Shown here piece after piece: positions 10,522-22,232 of a stretch of 64,000 nt of DNA. The stretch is from positions 21,572,354 to 21,636,353 of the forward strand of contig CAXIPT010000001.1 in assembly GCA_964030475.1 (NCBI GenBank). Reading direction: 5' to 3'. The notes under the pieces are model-generated. The model was given only the letters and a program-made list of their open reading frames with translations, ran no database searches and was not told where the DNA came from. The translations under genes were made by a program, and so were the position numbers. The DNA comes from Tethya wilhelma (Eukaryota > Porifera > Demospongiae > Tethyida > Tethyidae). Each line of letters begins with the position of its first letter. The first letter of the stretch is position 1.

Positions 10522-12418
10522 TACATTCATATATGGGGAGCCAAAAATATTAGCAGACTTAAATTTAACGATTTCAACTCAGACCATCAAACCCATCAAA
10601 TTAAAATCCCTGTCAAATTTTATCTTTCCTGCTATACGGTATATGGCAATCGTAAACATGAAACAGCTGTCCCAGCAACACTAACATGTATTACATGCAC
10701 TACTTTGAATGTTCCATGTATACGCATGGAGAAGTTAGCTCCATAAGTCACCATGAATGATCATGGTTTACTGCCTCTTTGTGTTCAAAGAGAAATGCTT
10801 CAGTTCCAAGATCCATTCAGAACAAACTACAACAGGTTTTAGCTGAGCAGAGTGAGAGATCTCAGGCCCTATATAAAGCAGTACACTTGTGGCACACCAG
10901 CTATTGACTATATGGCTGATTGGCCATGCAGTTACACCTATGTCCAAGGGCAAAAGATTATAGTGTGAAAGATTAGGGCTAACTGTTCCATGGAGGTTAC
11001 CCTACAAAGCAATGTTGAGATAAGTTGTACAAGAAATGCTTTTAACCAACTTTATTGAAAAAGCAGAAGACTAAAAATATGCTAATAACTGAGGCTTATA
11101 CAAGCATAATCTTACCTACACACAATAATTAAAACTTAAACAATTCAGGAATTGTGAACTAATCCAATTAAATTTTGACAACATAATAATATCATATTAC
11201 ACATGCCTATATTATAGCACAAATCAGAAACTCAACTCAAAAGTATAAAGAGAAAAATGAGCATACATCAAAGGGTAATGTCCTGAGTGATCTGACAGAT
11301 TAAGGAACATGTGGGAGCTAGCCAGAAAACTATTGCATACACCTTGAAAACATTTAACTGAAAAGAACCACATCATAGACACTAACCAACTTGAACATTT
11401 AATCACAAATTAAACCTAAACAAGACATTTGTAAAGGTACAAATCAGAAACATCCCATGAACACACCATATTTATAATACTGCAAGACCAGTGCTGCAGA
11501 TTCTCAAGACTCAAAGTGAAACAGCCAGCCTGGCAACACTGATCTGAGTCACTATGATGCATGCAATATTATAATTATATAGTTGTACAAAGTGTTTTGT
11601 TGTACCGTATACAGATCAGTAAATTTTCATTATTAAAATTTTTTTGCCACGCATGCTGGTGGCAAAAATTAAACACCTGAAAATTTAAAGCGTATGGCAA
11701 TCTTTACCGAATCAATCAAAGTTGCGAAAATCAAACAAGCAAAAATTTATAGTGGCGAACATTTCCCACCTTGGCTTAGGTGCTGGAACAGGTAACTGAA
11801 TTGCTTGCCACATCTTGTAATTTTAAATTTTAGTCCTATACGGTAGATCCAAGCGCAATGCAAATCCATTCCAACTGAGCTTGATTATAGTCTAGATAAC
11901 GCACACTTCATGGAGTGCGATTGATGGGTGGAGTTTCAAAGCTAAGTGCTCAGGAATCTTTATGTGTAGCATCTTGTAATGGCACCAAGCTTGAGTTAAG
12001 CACCTTTGGTGCCCTTCATTTGTCAGGTATACATGTATAGTGATACTGGGGTTTACGATTGCCATACATTGTATAACTGGAAATATTGATAGGGATTTTA
12101 ATTCAACGGTCATCATTTGCATGTCTTGAGTTGTGCATGGTTACATGTGTATGTTCTTATTATTAAGCCTCAGTGGGCACCTAGCATGTGCAGAGGGTTA
12201 CGGTAATTGATTTGTGTGTGCTTTACATTAAATTTATGTTGCCATTGATTTTACTCTCAATTGATTATTCCTATGCACTCATTCTTGTGGTCAATAATTA
12301 TTTACATATATTCAGATCTCATTTTGCAAACTTCTTACAATTTGGCTATTCCTTTGTCTTATCATTATTTCCTTTCATTTCTCAAAAATTTTACTTAAAT
12401 TTGTTTCTCTTGCTCTAG
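10520..12418. other. Long stretch without a confident gene
   Basis: Bases 10560-10680 and 12000-12115 share an inverted match (ATGGCAATCGTAAAC against GTTTACGATTGCCAT, with flanking AAAATCCCT), so they may be ends of a degraded inverted-repeat element of about 1.5 kb. A similar string, GTATGGCAATCTTTACCGAA, lies near 11692. The short ORFs here look like chance. Confidence 0.35.
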
Positions 12419-12828
12419 ACTCACCTCATGCGTGGAATCAGGAAATCCTTTGAGTATCAGAAACTGATATCAGGAGTGAGTCAAATTATAAATGTGCTTT
12501 TATATATGCTCACAAAGTAACTATACTACAAGCATCCATGCACTTGCTTAAATGTACAGTGAAGTAATTTAGCTTAGAAGTTGCCTTGTTCAGGAAAAAT
12601 AAATGTGCAGTCAGTATATATAGTTAGTAGGCATTAATTATATCACCTTATTAACAGTCATTATTCATTGATTATATTTTTCTCTAGGACACCTGTAGGG
12701 GCTATAACACTGATAATCTTGGCAATCATCTCAGCTATTTGGCTCACATATGCTCTCTTGTGAGATCCACTAAACAACACCGAAGGGCCTTTCTTAAAGC
12801 ACTGTTACGCTACTTTGAAGACTATGAG
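12419..12828 (+). CDS. NIPBL: NIPBL-like cohesin loader, two internal exons (partial)
   Basis: Exon 12419-12475 (after TTGCTCTAG, before GTGAGT) and exon 12688-12828 (after TTTCTCTAG, before GTAAAT) are both phase 0. They encode GIRKSFEYQKLISG and DTCRGYNTDN...HICSLVRSTKQHRRAFLKALL. The second matches the NIPBL segment RGNRQHRRAFLISLLNLFDD, which in the protein comes shortly before the HLKNLCGFSDSKIQKY segment found here on the opposite strand at 7995-8155. Together these look like one gene split by an orientation error or inversion: this block lies between the N joins at 10140 and 13430. No intact neighbouring exons were found. Confidence 0.62.
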
Positions 12829-13217
12829 GTAAATCTGTTTAACATGCATGAGTATGCTTGGGGTCAAAGATTACACACATGGTTGATTGTACTCATTAGT
12901 GTAGCATATTTGTGGTAATGCCCGACTTAACGTCCACCTGGTTTTAGAATGCCAGTAGAAAAAATTGAACAACTCTCTTATTATCCAACCAACTTAAAGA
13001 ATTTCAAACTCCATTGGAATGCGCTCGTTCTCCCCATTTTTTTGGTTGCTTTTTCAGCTTGCTATCAGATCAAACTCACCACCAGATTAGCTTTAGTATT
13101 TTAGGAGCTTGTAAGGACTCTATATATAGGCCTGGCTCTCATAAGCTCCTAATGATGTGCTGCTATTGTTGCTCTTTAGCAGCCATGTAACTTAACTTTT
13201 GGTATGTATATCATATA
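12829..13217. other. Intergenic or intronic sequence
   Basis: It follows the last NIPBL-like exon on this piece. I see no further exon of that gene and no other feature. Confidence 0.4.
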
Positions 13218-13375
13218 CACTGTTAAAAATGAGGTGTTGCAAAACACCCTTGAAGTTTGATTACAATACACCCTTAAGGGTGTAAGCATGGAAAGGTGTT
13301 TGATACACACCCCTATGGGTGTTGCACTATATTTATACACCCATCAGGGTGTTGTACAAATTTGACACAAACTTA
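13218..13375. repeat. Second copy of the ACACCC/GGGTGT repeat
   Basis: It starts ACACTGTTAAAAATGAGGTG and contains four or more ACACCCTT/AGGGTGT motifs, like 8311-8480. It ends shortly before the N at 13430. Confidence 0.55.
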
Positions 13376-13430
13376 AGAATCTACAATCAGTCAATGTTCA
13401 AAAAGGTTAACCCACAAATCCACTAGTAAN

Positions 13431-14433
13431 AGAAGGACACCTCAAGAATCTTCAAGTTAGAGAGCAAAATGAAAGTAGCAAAGACATCAATAAGAGATCT
13501 GTTTATGTCCCATTTGTTTCTAATGAGAGCAAAGCACTTGTAGAAAGGACTCCAAAGGCGAACAACCAGACTGTAGCGAGTGTGTAATTTGACACAGATG
13601 TAAGTGAGAATGATGAGTATCAGCGGATAGACAGCAATGAGATAGTCCAACATTAGTGTCTGTAGTGTAGTCATGTTAGGATGTAAGCAAAATGGAGGAT
13701 ATAGTCCACGAAAGAAGTCCAAGTTCCAAATTCCAAGAAAGGAAAAAATTGCATTTCCAATCTTAATAGTCTGTTTTTTGCCTGTTGTATTAAGGATTCT
13801 AACTGTTAATTGTGATGTTATAAGTTGACACACTAGTACATATCCATTCATTGCTCCTGATGTAGCTGATATTCTAAAGAGCATGACTATGATGTAAAAG
13901 AGAGTCAGGGGAAGAAATGCTACAGCAATGTACTTCAACCAGTTGTACTTGTAGTCTTTACATTCAACACAAGCCAAACTATAAGAGTAGACAGGATAGG
14001 AATATCCCTTGATACACTCAGTACACGTGAGGCCAGTTTGGTACTTGTATACATAATAAGGATAATTATGAAACTTGCATAATGTTGTTCCATTTCTTTG
14101 TATCCAGTTTGGTATTTTCCAATAGAATTTATCTGGACGGTCGTGTCTAGTATGAAAATGAATCATACACTTACTTACTACTACATCGTACTGATCACTG
14201 TAAGACATGCAGTGGTAAAGGAGAACAGAAACAGTTAGAGTTGTTTTATTGCAAATTACAGCACCATCTAAATACGCTCCACATTCACATTTAGTCTCAT
14301 TGCTTTCCTTGGGTACTGTCCATATGGGACATACTGACTGGTTTCTGTTCTCACTGGATGAATCAGCTTTTGATAGATGTGATAGTAGTACTGTTACCAC
14401 ACAAAATGACAAAAGCTGTAGCTTTAAATCCAT
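13431..14433 (-). CDS. Multi-pass Cys-ectodomain membrane protein, N-terminal half (broken at N)
   Basis: The frame opens at ATG 14433 with a signal peptide (MDLKLQLLSFCVVTVLLSHL), then CPIWTVPKE, the ectodomain cysteines, the YKYQTGLTCTECIKGYS block, the first membrane segments and the core up to KILEVSF. There it stops at the N at 13430, about 330 residues in. The missing C-terminal half is supplied in type by the fragment at 21235-22116. The remnant at 59530-59995 has an N-terminus like this one and a C-terminus like that one, so both belong to one gene type ('X'). The first 115 bases here (13431-13545) are identical to 22002-22116. The coding frame is intact as far as it goes. Confidence 0.8.
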
Positions 14434-14606
14434 CTTTGATCTATATGTATGATCATCAGTGTCTTATCGCTGCACTTTCATGCGTACTGATCCCATGTAT
14501 ACTATGTTCTGTTTTTTTCTCTCAAGCTTTAGTTGTGTTTTCAGTCTTAGAGTTATTTTATGTGAAATGTGGTGTAAATTTAAGTTGATGTAGCATCGGT
14601 CAATTC

Positions 14607-14637
<31 letters not shown>

Positions 14638-14929
14638 CATGTGTGTATGTCTCTGTTTATGCATATATTAAAATTGTTTTCAATTCAAAAAGGTGTGGCA
14701 AGATATAGTAGTAAAAATGTACAGTATAAAAATTGTAAACTTGAAATACTAATTTTAAAATATCTCTATATAAAATCCACAATAAACACATCTCATTTTA
14801 TGAGTATAATCGAAATTATGTTAGTTGGCCACTTAAGACTTCATATGAAAACGAAAAAAAAATAATAAAACTCTATATAAATTGACATGCAATCTCAGAT
14901 ACCAATGTGAAATTAAATTTTAGAACTTT
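14434..14929. other. Spacer duplicated in inverted form at 59020-59529
   Basis: The sequence, including the (TA)n tract at 14611-14637 and the string GTCTCTGTTTATGCATATATTAAA, corresponds to the reverse complement of 59020-59529. It separates an N-type gene from an X-type gene in both blocks. I see no gene. Confidence 0.55.
14611..14637. repeat. (TA)n microsatellite
   Basis: A tract of about 13 TA units in the spacer. Confidence 0.9.
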
Positions 14930-16740
14930 CTTTACTGACTTTTTGTTGCTGGTGGTAGGAGAGGAGGGAACGTATTCATCCATGTGATCCAGTCGATAAG
15001 GTAAAGGATCCTGTGTGTGTGTTTTGGTGACAATTTGTTTCATTTTGTTAGTGTTTTCAATAGTCATAGGCACCTCCTTGGAATTAGCAAGTAAAGAAAA
15101 ATACCTATCTCATACAGCAGGATCACTCCAAAACTGACAGAGGCAATATTTGCTACATAATTATCTGAGCATAGCATTTTCACAAATTTGAATTGATTTG
15201 TATGCAGATTCAGCTAATTTAAGTAGCCTATAGGAAATATTCCAAACAGTACTGTATCAATAACAGTGAAGAGGAACCGCTTGTGTGGTTGAATGATTGC
15301 AACACATGCAGACAGTCATAGCAACAAGAGCTACTCCAGTCATTAAATCATACATTGGAAAAACTATACATTGGTTGAAGCTGTGATTCACAAGTGCAAG
15401 TAAAGAGCACCAAAATAGCAGCAGTCTCGAGGCTGGAGCTTGTAGCAACCGTGGAATGAGTCCATGAAGATGTGTAGTGTAAGACAACGAAGATTACAAT
15501 AGTTCAAAAGCTTGTGGAAACAGCGACAAAGATAGAGACCGAGAAGAGCCAGTATATAGGACGATGTTGAACACAAAGACCATGGACAAGGCTAGTAAAG
15601 CATAAGGAATGTGGTCCTTTCCAAAGAACTCATAAGTTCCATATTAGTAGAGATATTTCTTTGGGATAGGATCACCAGTGACATTATAGAGTGTGTTTGG
15701 AGTGAGAATATAGAAGGACACCTCAAGAATCTTCAAGTTAGAGAGCAAAATGAAAGTGGCAATTAAGGACATCAAGAAGAGATCTGTTTATGTCCCACTT
15801 GTTTCTAATGAGAGCAAAGCACTTGCAGAAAGGACTCCAAAACCGAACAACCAAACTGTAGCGATTGTGTAGTCTGACACAGATGTAAGTGAGAATGATG
15901 AGTATATCAGCGGATAAATAGCAATGAGATAGTCCAGCATTAGTGTCTGTAGTGTAGTCATGTTAGGATGTAAGCAAAAGGAGGATAATATTATAGTCCA
16001 CGAAAGAAATCCCAAGTTCCAAATTCCAAGAAATGCAATTTTATGAATTCCACAGTAGGACAGTCTTCTGTACATATTGTATGTATTGAACATTCGTATT
16101 ATTATTGGTGATGTAATCAGTTGACATACCAAGATATGTCCATTCATTGTTCCTGATGTAGCTGATATTCTAAAAAGTATGGCTATGATGTAAAAGACAG
16201 TGAAAGGAAGAAATGCCACAGTAATGTACTTTAACCGGTTGTACTTGTAGTCTTTACATTCAACACAAGCCAAACTATAAGAGTAGACAGGATAGGAATA
16301 TCCCTTGATACACTAAGTGCACATGAGACCAGTTTGGTGCTTGTATACATGTTGATGATTCGTGTTGAACTGGCACAATGCTGTTGCATTTCTTTGTGTC
16401 CATCCTGGTATATGGACCAATAGCATTAATATGGATGACCACTTAAAGTGTGCAGATGAACCATGCACTTACCGACTACTACATTGAACTCCTCACTGTA
16501 GAACAGACAGTAGTAGAGAAGAATGTAAGCATTTGGAGTTTTTTCATCACAAATAACAATTCCATGTACTGATGCTTTGCATTCACATGCATTTGGTCTT
16601 ATTACCCTTGGCTACTGTCCAAATGGGACACACTGACTGGTTTCTGCTCTCACTAGTTGACTGAGCACTCGAAATGTGTACTACTTGTGCTGTTACCAAG
16701 CACAAGGGTACAACTTTAAAAAATCCATGGACAATGTGTG
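14930..16740 (-). pseudogene. Membrane-family pseudogene, counterpart of 57243-59018
   Basis: Full-length family similarity runs from a broken start near 16730 (the signal peptide needs a frameshift) through CPIWTVAKG, the core, and a C-terminal KMKQIVTKTHTQDPLPYRLD. Several frameshifts and stops split it into pieces at about 16583, 16273-16310, 15788, 15576 and 15257. Extra bases are visible, for example in the core near 15762. The C-terminal tail (NTNKMKQ, THTQDP) is specifically like the intact gene at 57243-59018, so this is its inverted, dead copy. It still retains the core almost unchanged and could act as a conversion donor. Confidence 0.8.
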
Positions 16741-17457
16741 TCAAATGACCTGTATGCTTTAAGTTTACTTTTATTGAACCAGAATTTACTATTATATCAT
16801 TTAAAAGCAGGTGAAATTGTAAATTTAATTCAATGTATATCATTATTTAGTGCTTTTTTTGACTTTCACTTGTTTTTTGTCAGATGCAATGTTGTAACAC
16901 TCCCTCGGGTTTAGTAAACAGTAAATCTTGTTGCTATATATGGTATATTTAATGATAAATTCCGCATTACGCATTCAGCGTACTACTATTATGATTGTGT
17001 ATACTCTGTTATTTTGATGCTAATAATAGATTTGTGTATTCAGTTAAGTTCACCACTAAGTAAATAAATTGCAACATCCTACAGTTGGCTCTTTCAGAAA
17101 ACAACCTAATAGTATGTTATTTACATGCATTAAAGTAGTGAGATAAATGGTTGCTTAATGACTCATGTATTAATTATCATAAAAATAACAAGGATCATAA
17201 TATGATGTGTATGTATGTGTGCATGTGTGCTCCGTTTGTTTTCTTTCTGTTTCTCTATAGTGATATTTAGTGCACTCTATACCATTAGTTAAAGCAAACA
17301 TTTAAGGGTGTATGCTACTTAACTATGTTTTGACACATCATTATCATAATGTTAGTATGTGCATGCACCATACAACCAAACATCATTTTAGATTATCAAC
17401 CCATTAGTAATCATACATATTGCCATATTAAGTATAGCTAGGCTCCACTTTTACATT
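16741..17457. other. AT-rich intergenic region
   Basis: This should hold the promoter side of the N-type pseudogene. No ORF, RNA gene or recognised repeat is seen. Confidence 0.4.
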
Positions 17458-18414
17458 CACAAGTAGTAAAAATTTTGCAAAAATGAGCAGTGTAGGAATG
17501 GGCAGTGCAGTAAAAAGCAATGAAACAAGGCAAGACTCGGAACTTCGGCACATGACTACTTCATTTTCAGTCTCCTAGGCATGTCGTGATTCTCAGCCCT
17601 GGTCAGTAGTCATGCATGCAATCACTTGGTCAATTGGGATGAAGTGCAAGTAAATCTTTGTTAGATCAGAAGATCTGGGCATAAAAAAATGAAGTAGTCA
17701 TGTGCCAAAGTTCCGAGTCTTGCCTTGTTTCATTGCTTTTTACTGCACTGCCCATTCCTACACTGCTCATTTTTGCAAAATTTTTACTACTTGTTCATTC
17801 TCTTTTTTCAACACTAAGGTGCATGAAGGCTACATAGCAGAGACTGGTCAGTCTCTGAAAAAAGCAGCACTTCCAGGAGCATTAAATGCACATGCACATT
17901 ATATGAGTGCAATTACAAACCACGTGGTATATTGACAACCTTTACCTACATAAGATGGCTGCGTTATACAGTACAGTAATTTTTATAGGAGAATTTCAAG
18001 CTGCCTAGATTTTATTTGTTAGCTTTTAGGCAGCAAACGAGTATCAAAGAACATACTTCAGAAGAAATAAAGATACTGTGTACAGTCAAAGTTGGTTCAA
18101 TGCCTTTTGTTTCTCTGGAAATCGCGTTCAAGTAAGTCAGTTAGGAAGGGAGGGAGTAAGAAAGAAAACAAAATTGCATTGTTGTGGCTTCTCGCCAGTG
18201 CTCTTTCCAGGGTGCTCTAGGAAGTTTCTGCCAGATTAATTTTGTTGGTGCATGAAGTTAGAAAAATACCTAAGGGAGGCCTCTATACATCTTTGAAGGC
18301 TTAGCTATCTTTCCCTGAGTGTTTATAAGCGTGAACATTTTGTATTGTGTCAATGGGATAGTCGGCCCATTCCTACTATATACGTACTACCGTACCGTAC
18401 GTATGATACAGTCA
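17458..18414 (+). mobile_element. Foldback MITE-like element, near-complete copy
   Basis: A terminal hairpin is formed by 17458-17565 and about 17690-17797 (CAAGTAGTAAAAATT... mirrored, with GGAATGGGCAGTGCAGTAA). An internal region follows (about 17798-18330) with the AAGTAAGTCAGTTAGGAAG and GTGTCAATGGGATAG modules. The distal end is CCATTCCTACTATA...ACCGTACGTATGATAC. The internal GCGCATGCGC of other copies is here degraded to TGCACATGCACAT. It is non-coding. Confidence 0.65.
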
Positions 18415-18639
18415 TAATTGATACTGCTTGTTCAATATACACAAGGCTACGAAAGACTGAAGTATACACAACTATATGTTATGCTGTTTTGAGTCTGTCC
18501 AAAATTAAAAATTCACTGACAAAATGCAGAAATCATGCATACACTATATTATAGTAGGACCTGAACATTGCAATATTTTGCTAAAATCATTCACAGATTG
18601 TGTAGTTATAATTATCTTGGTTTTATTTCACCTCTGAAA

Positions 18640-20384
18640 AGTTTCATTTGATACTAGTAGTAGAGGAGAGTATTCATCCATGTAATCCAGTCGATAAGCT
18701 AGGTACAGGTTCCTGGGGTTGAGATTTTATGAAAACCAGTTTCATCCTATTAAAACCAATAGTTGTAGGCACCTCCTTGGAACTAACAAGTAAAGAAAAT
18801 TAAAGGCCTATCCCATAAATCATTATGAATCCAATACCAATAGAGATTGTTTTAGTTGCATATTTTAGCATGTCTTTGTCAAATATTTGAATTGTTCTGT
18901 AAGCAGAAGCAGCTAAATAGCTTGCAGCAAATATTCCAAATAATATTGTGTCTACAAAAATATAGAGGAACCGTTTGTGTGGTCAAATAATTGCGACACA
19001 AATTGTCATAGTACCAAGAGCTATTCTGGTCATTAAATTGTACACAGGAGGAACAGCATTTGTTAGGATGAAGCTGTGAATCACAATCCTCAAAATCAAG
19101 TAGAGAGCAGCAAAGTAGTGACAGTGTCTAGGCTGGAGCTTGTAACAACCATGGAATGAGTCCATTAAGATGTGTAGTGTAAGACAGCGAAGATTACAAT
19201 AGTTTAAAAGCTTGTGGAAACAGTGACAAGGATAGAGACAGAGAAGAAGCAGTGGGACGATGTTGAACACAAAGACCATGAAGAAAGCTAGCAAAGCATA
19301 AGGAATGTGGTCCTTTGCAAAGAACTCATAAGTTCCATCATAGTAGAGATATTTCTTTGGGATAGGATCACCAGTGACATTATAGAGTGTGTTTGGAGTG
19401 AGAATATAGAAGGACACCTCAAGAATCTTCAAGTTAGAGAGCAAAATGAAAGTAGCAAAGACATCAATAAGAGATCTGTTTATGTCCCATTTGTTTCTAA
19501 TGAGAGCAAAGCACTTGTATAGAAAGGACTCCAAAGGCGAACAACCAGACTGTAGCGAGTGTGTAGTTTAACACAGATGTAAGTGAGAATTATTAGTATC
19601 AGCGGATAGACAGCAATGAGATAGTCCAACATTAGTGTCTGTAGTGTAGTCATGTTAGGATGTAAGCAAAATGGAGGGTATAGTCCACGAAAGAAATCCA
19701 AGTTTCAAATTCCAAAAAATGTAAAATATATATCTCCCATTTTCATGATATCTTTTTGATTTGATGTAACAAGTAATCTAACAAACAATGATGATGATAT
19801 CAGTTGGCATACCAAGATATATCCATTCGTTGCTCCTGATGTAGCTGATACTCTGAAGAGTATGACTATGATGTAAAAGACAGTGAGTGGAAGAAATGCC
19901 ACAGCAATGTACTTGAACCAGTTGTACCTGTAGTCTTTACATTCAACACAAGCCAAACTATAAGAGTAGACAGGATAGGAATATCCCTTGATACACTCAG
20001 TACACATGAGGCCAGTTTGATACTTGTATGTGGATTTGGTATCCAACCTTGTATTTTCCCATAAAATTTGTAAGGACGGTTTTGTAAAGTATTCAAATGT
20101 ATCATGCATTTTCCAACCACTACATCAAATTCATCACTGTAGGACATGCAGTGGTAGAGGAGAATATGAACATCTGGAGACTTTTTGTCACATAGGACAA
20201 CCCCAGTTAAAGTAGCTCCACATTCACATTTGGTCTCCGTAACATTATTGTTTTCTTTGGGTACCTTCCAAATGGGACACATTGACTGTTTTTTTCTCTC
20301 TTTAAAAGATTCAATTCCTAACTGTTCCACTACTAGTATTGTTGTTAAACAGACATAGAAATAATAAAATTGAGATTTTTTCAT
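18640..20384 (-). pseudogene. Hybrid membrane-family pseudogene (Y-type ectodomain, N-type tail)
   Basis: It starts at ATG 20384 (MKKSQFYYFYVCLTT, CPIWKVPKENN) and its ectodomain matches the locus at 60847-62645. The last third (PHKRFLY, IDTILFGIF-like, PRRCLQLL) instead matches the intact gene at 57243-59018, so this locus is a recombinant with its junction in the shared core. It is disrupted by a frameshift near 20040, a Trp-to-stop change near 19708 in the core WNLDFF motif, a 2-base insertion near 19519, a stop near 18982 and further damage in the tail. It is not expected to make a full protein. Confidence 0.78.
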
Positions 20385-20399
20385 CTTGGAATAGAAACA

Positions 20400-21234
20400 C
20401 CATGAATGTTTTTTCAACCTAAACTATAAAGAATGTGCAGTTGTTCAGCTCCTTGTACCAGCTCTTTGTGCCTTTCCTTTATACTCTCTGTCAAGTTCTC
20501 TGCCGGGTTTGTTTTTTTTTTATATCTTTTCTGTGCATGTTTTATTTGTACTGTGTGAATGTTTGTTTGATTTTAGGCATGTCATATGCATTAATCATAG
20601 TACATGTCACTGTTTATTTTTCTTGTTCAATACACAAGGGTGTGGGAAGATATATATAGTGAAAGTACGCACTTCCATACTTTGAGGCTGTTTAGAATTT
20701 GTGTGAAAATCAGCTGACTAAAATAACACTTGAAAACTGCTAGAATCCACAAATTGCTGCATTACCTTGAGTAATAGTATTTATTGCACTTAATTATAAT
20801 TTTAAATTCTAATTTATGCTTTTCTTGCAAATTACACTAAACATTATCATTCCAATAGCATTTCAACGAGTTTATAGCTGACTGAACCACTAATAACTTA
20901 ACTTAATGGTTATAAGAAGAGGGTAGTCATCCATGTGGTATTATAATTGACTGCTACAAGTACAGTTCTTTTTTGTTTTCATAGTGATTGTATCATCATT
21001 GTACATGCACTTATTCACTTTGCCTTTTGTAAAGTTTTCATAATACATTATACCGATGCAACTAAACAGCATGCATGTATTAATCTACCCTATATGAATC
21101 TCTGTATCTAGACACTAAACATTCTTAATGTGCTCTAAAGAAAATGAAACTCAAGCTTAACACAAATATATTTTTCTAAAGTTTGTTAGGACAGCTAGTG
21201 TACATTTTTGTTCAAATTTGTGAATGTTGATTCG
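20400..21234. other. Spacer duplicated in inverted form at 60000-60830
   Basis: The 3' flank of the X-type gene (about 20960-21234) and the upstream flank of the Y-type gene (20400-20720) match the reverse complement of 60000-60280 and 60460-60830. The copy there carries an extra 173-bp element (60281-60453) that is absent here. No gene is seen. Confidence 0.55.
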
Positions 21235-22116
21235 TTAGGGTAAAAGAGGTGGGTATTCATCCATGTGATCCAGTCGATAAGGTACAGGATCCTGAGGTTG
21301 AGTGGAGTCAGCTTTTCTAGTGATGATCAATTTTATACTGTCAAGTATAACTCTTGCTTTTAGCAAACATTCTTGAGGTATCACAAGTGATAGAATTAGT
21401 CCAAGCCCATAGAGTATAGGAACAGATCCAACTGTGCATGCTAGAATATAAAATAGAACTAAGTTGCTGTGTTCAAGATACTGAAGATATTTTAAGACAG
21501 ATGATGACAAATAAATTACTGCTAAAGCAAAGAAAAGTATTGTGTCAGTGATATTGTATAGTTGTCGTTTGAATGGTCTCTTAATAGCAATGCAAGCAGT
21601 CATTCCAATGAGTACGATGCAAGTCACTGAAAATGACACAGGAGGAACTGCATTTGTCAGGATGAAGCTGTGATTTACAATCCTCAGAAGCAAGTAGAGA
21701 GCAGCAAAGTAGCGGCAGTCTCGAGGCTGGAGCTTGTAACAACCATGGAATGAGTCCATGAAGATGTGTAGTGTAAGACAGCGAAGATTACAATAGTTCA
21801 AAAGCTTGTGGAAACAGCGACAAGGATAGAGGCAGAGAAGAACCAGTGGGACGATGTTGAACACAAAGATCATGAAGAAGGCTAGTAAAGCATAAGGAAT
21901 GTGGTCCTTTCCAAAGAATTCGTAAGTTCCATCATAGAAGAGATATTTCTTTGGGATAGGATCACCAGTGACATTATAGAGTGTGTTTGGAGTGAGAATA
22001 TAGAAGGACACCTCAAGAATCTTCAAGTTAGAGAGCAAAATGAAAGTAGCAAAGACATCAATAAGAGATCTGTTTATGTCCCATTTGTTTCTAATGAGAG
22101 CAAAGCACTTGTAGAA
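21235..22116 (-). CDS. Multi-pass membrane protein, C-terminal half (broken at N)
   Basis: The open frame runs from the N at 22117 down to a stop at 21235, about 293 codons. It starts in the core at FYKCFALIRNKWDINRSL and runs through the YPCRCFHKLLN and DSFHGCYKLQPRDCRYF motifs, the last membrane segments and the tail DPVPYRLDHMDEYPPLLP. The variable C-terminal segments (IKRPFKRQLYN, LYGLGLILSLVIPQECLL) match the tail of remnant 59530-59995. That makes it the missing half of the gene at 13431-14433. Its first 115 bases equal 13431-13545. Confidence 0.8.
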   Translation of the reverse strand, partial: FYKCFALIRNKWDINRSLIDVFATFILLSNLKILEVSFYILTPNTLYNVTGDPIPKKYLFYDGTYEFFGKDHIPYALLAFFMIFVFNIVPLVLLCLYPCRCFHKLLNYCNLRCLTLHIFMDSFHGCYKLQPRDCRYFAALYLLLRIVNHSFILTNAVPPVSFSVTCIVLIGMTACIAIKRPFKRQLYNITDTILFFALAVIYLSSSVLKYLQYLEHSNLVLFYILACTVGSVPILYGLGLILSLVIPQECLLKARVILDSIKLIITRKADSTQPQDPVPYRLDHMDEYPPLLP

Positions 22117-22117
22117 N

Positions 22118-22232
22118 ACAACTTTGAAGGTTTAATTTTGTTTGACTAGATTTTTATGGTGACCAACATTTTGTATTGTGTCTATGGGACATTCGACCCA
22201 TTCCTACTATACGTACTACCGTACGTATGATA
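22118..22232 (+). mobile_element. Foldback-family distal-end fragment
   Basis: The fragment contains GTGTCTATGGGACATTCG and CCATTCCTACTATACGTACTACCGTACGTATGATA, the distal end of the family. It begins abruptly at the N join. Confidence 0.55.

Noticed and set aside
10333..10684. His/Thr and Cys/Val repeat ORFs
   Set aside because: Translations of the (TG)n microsatellite, as at 6999-7028.
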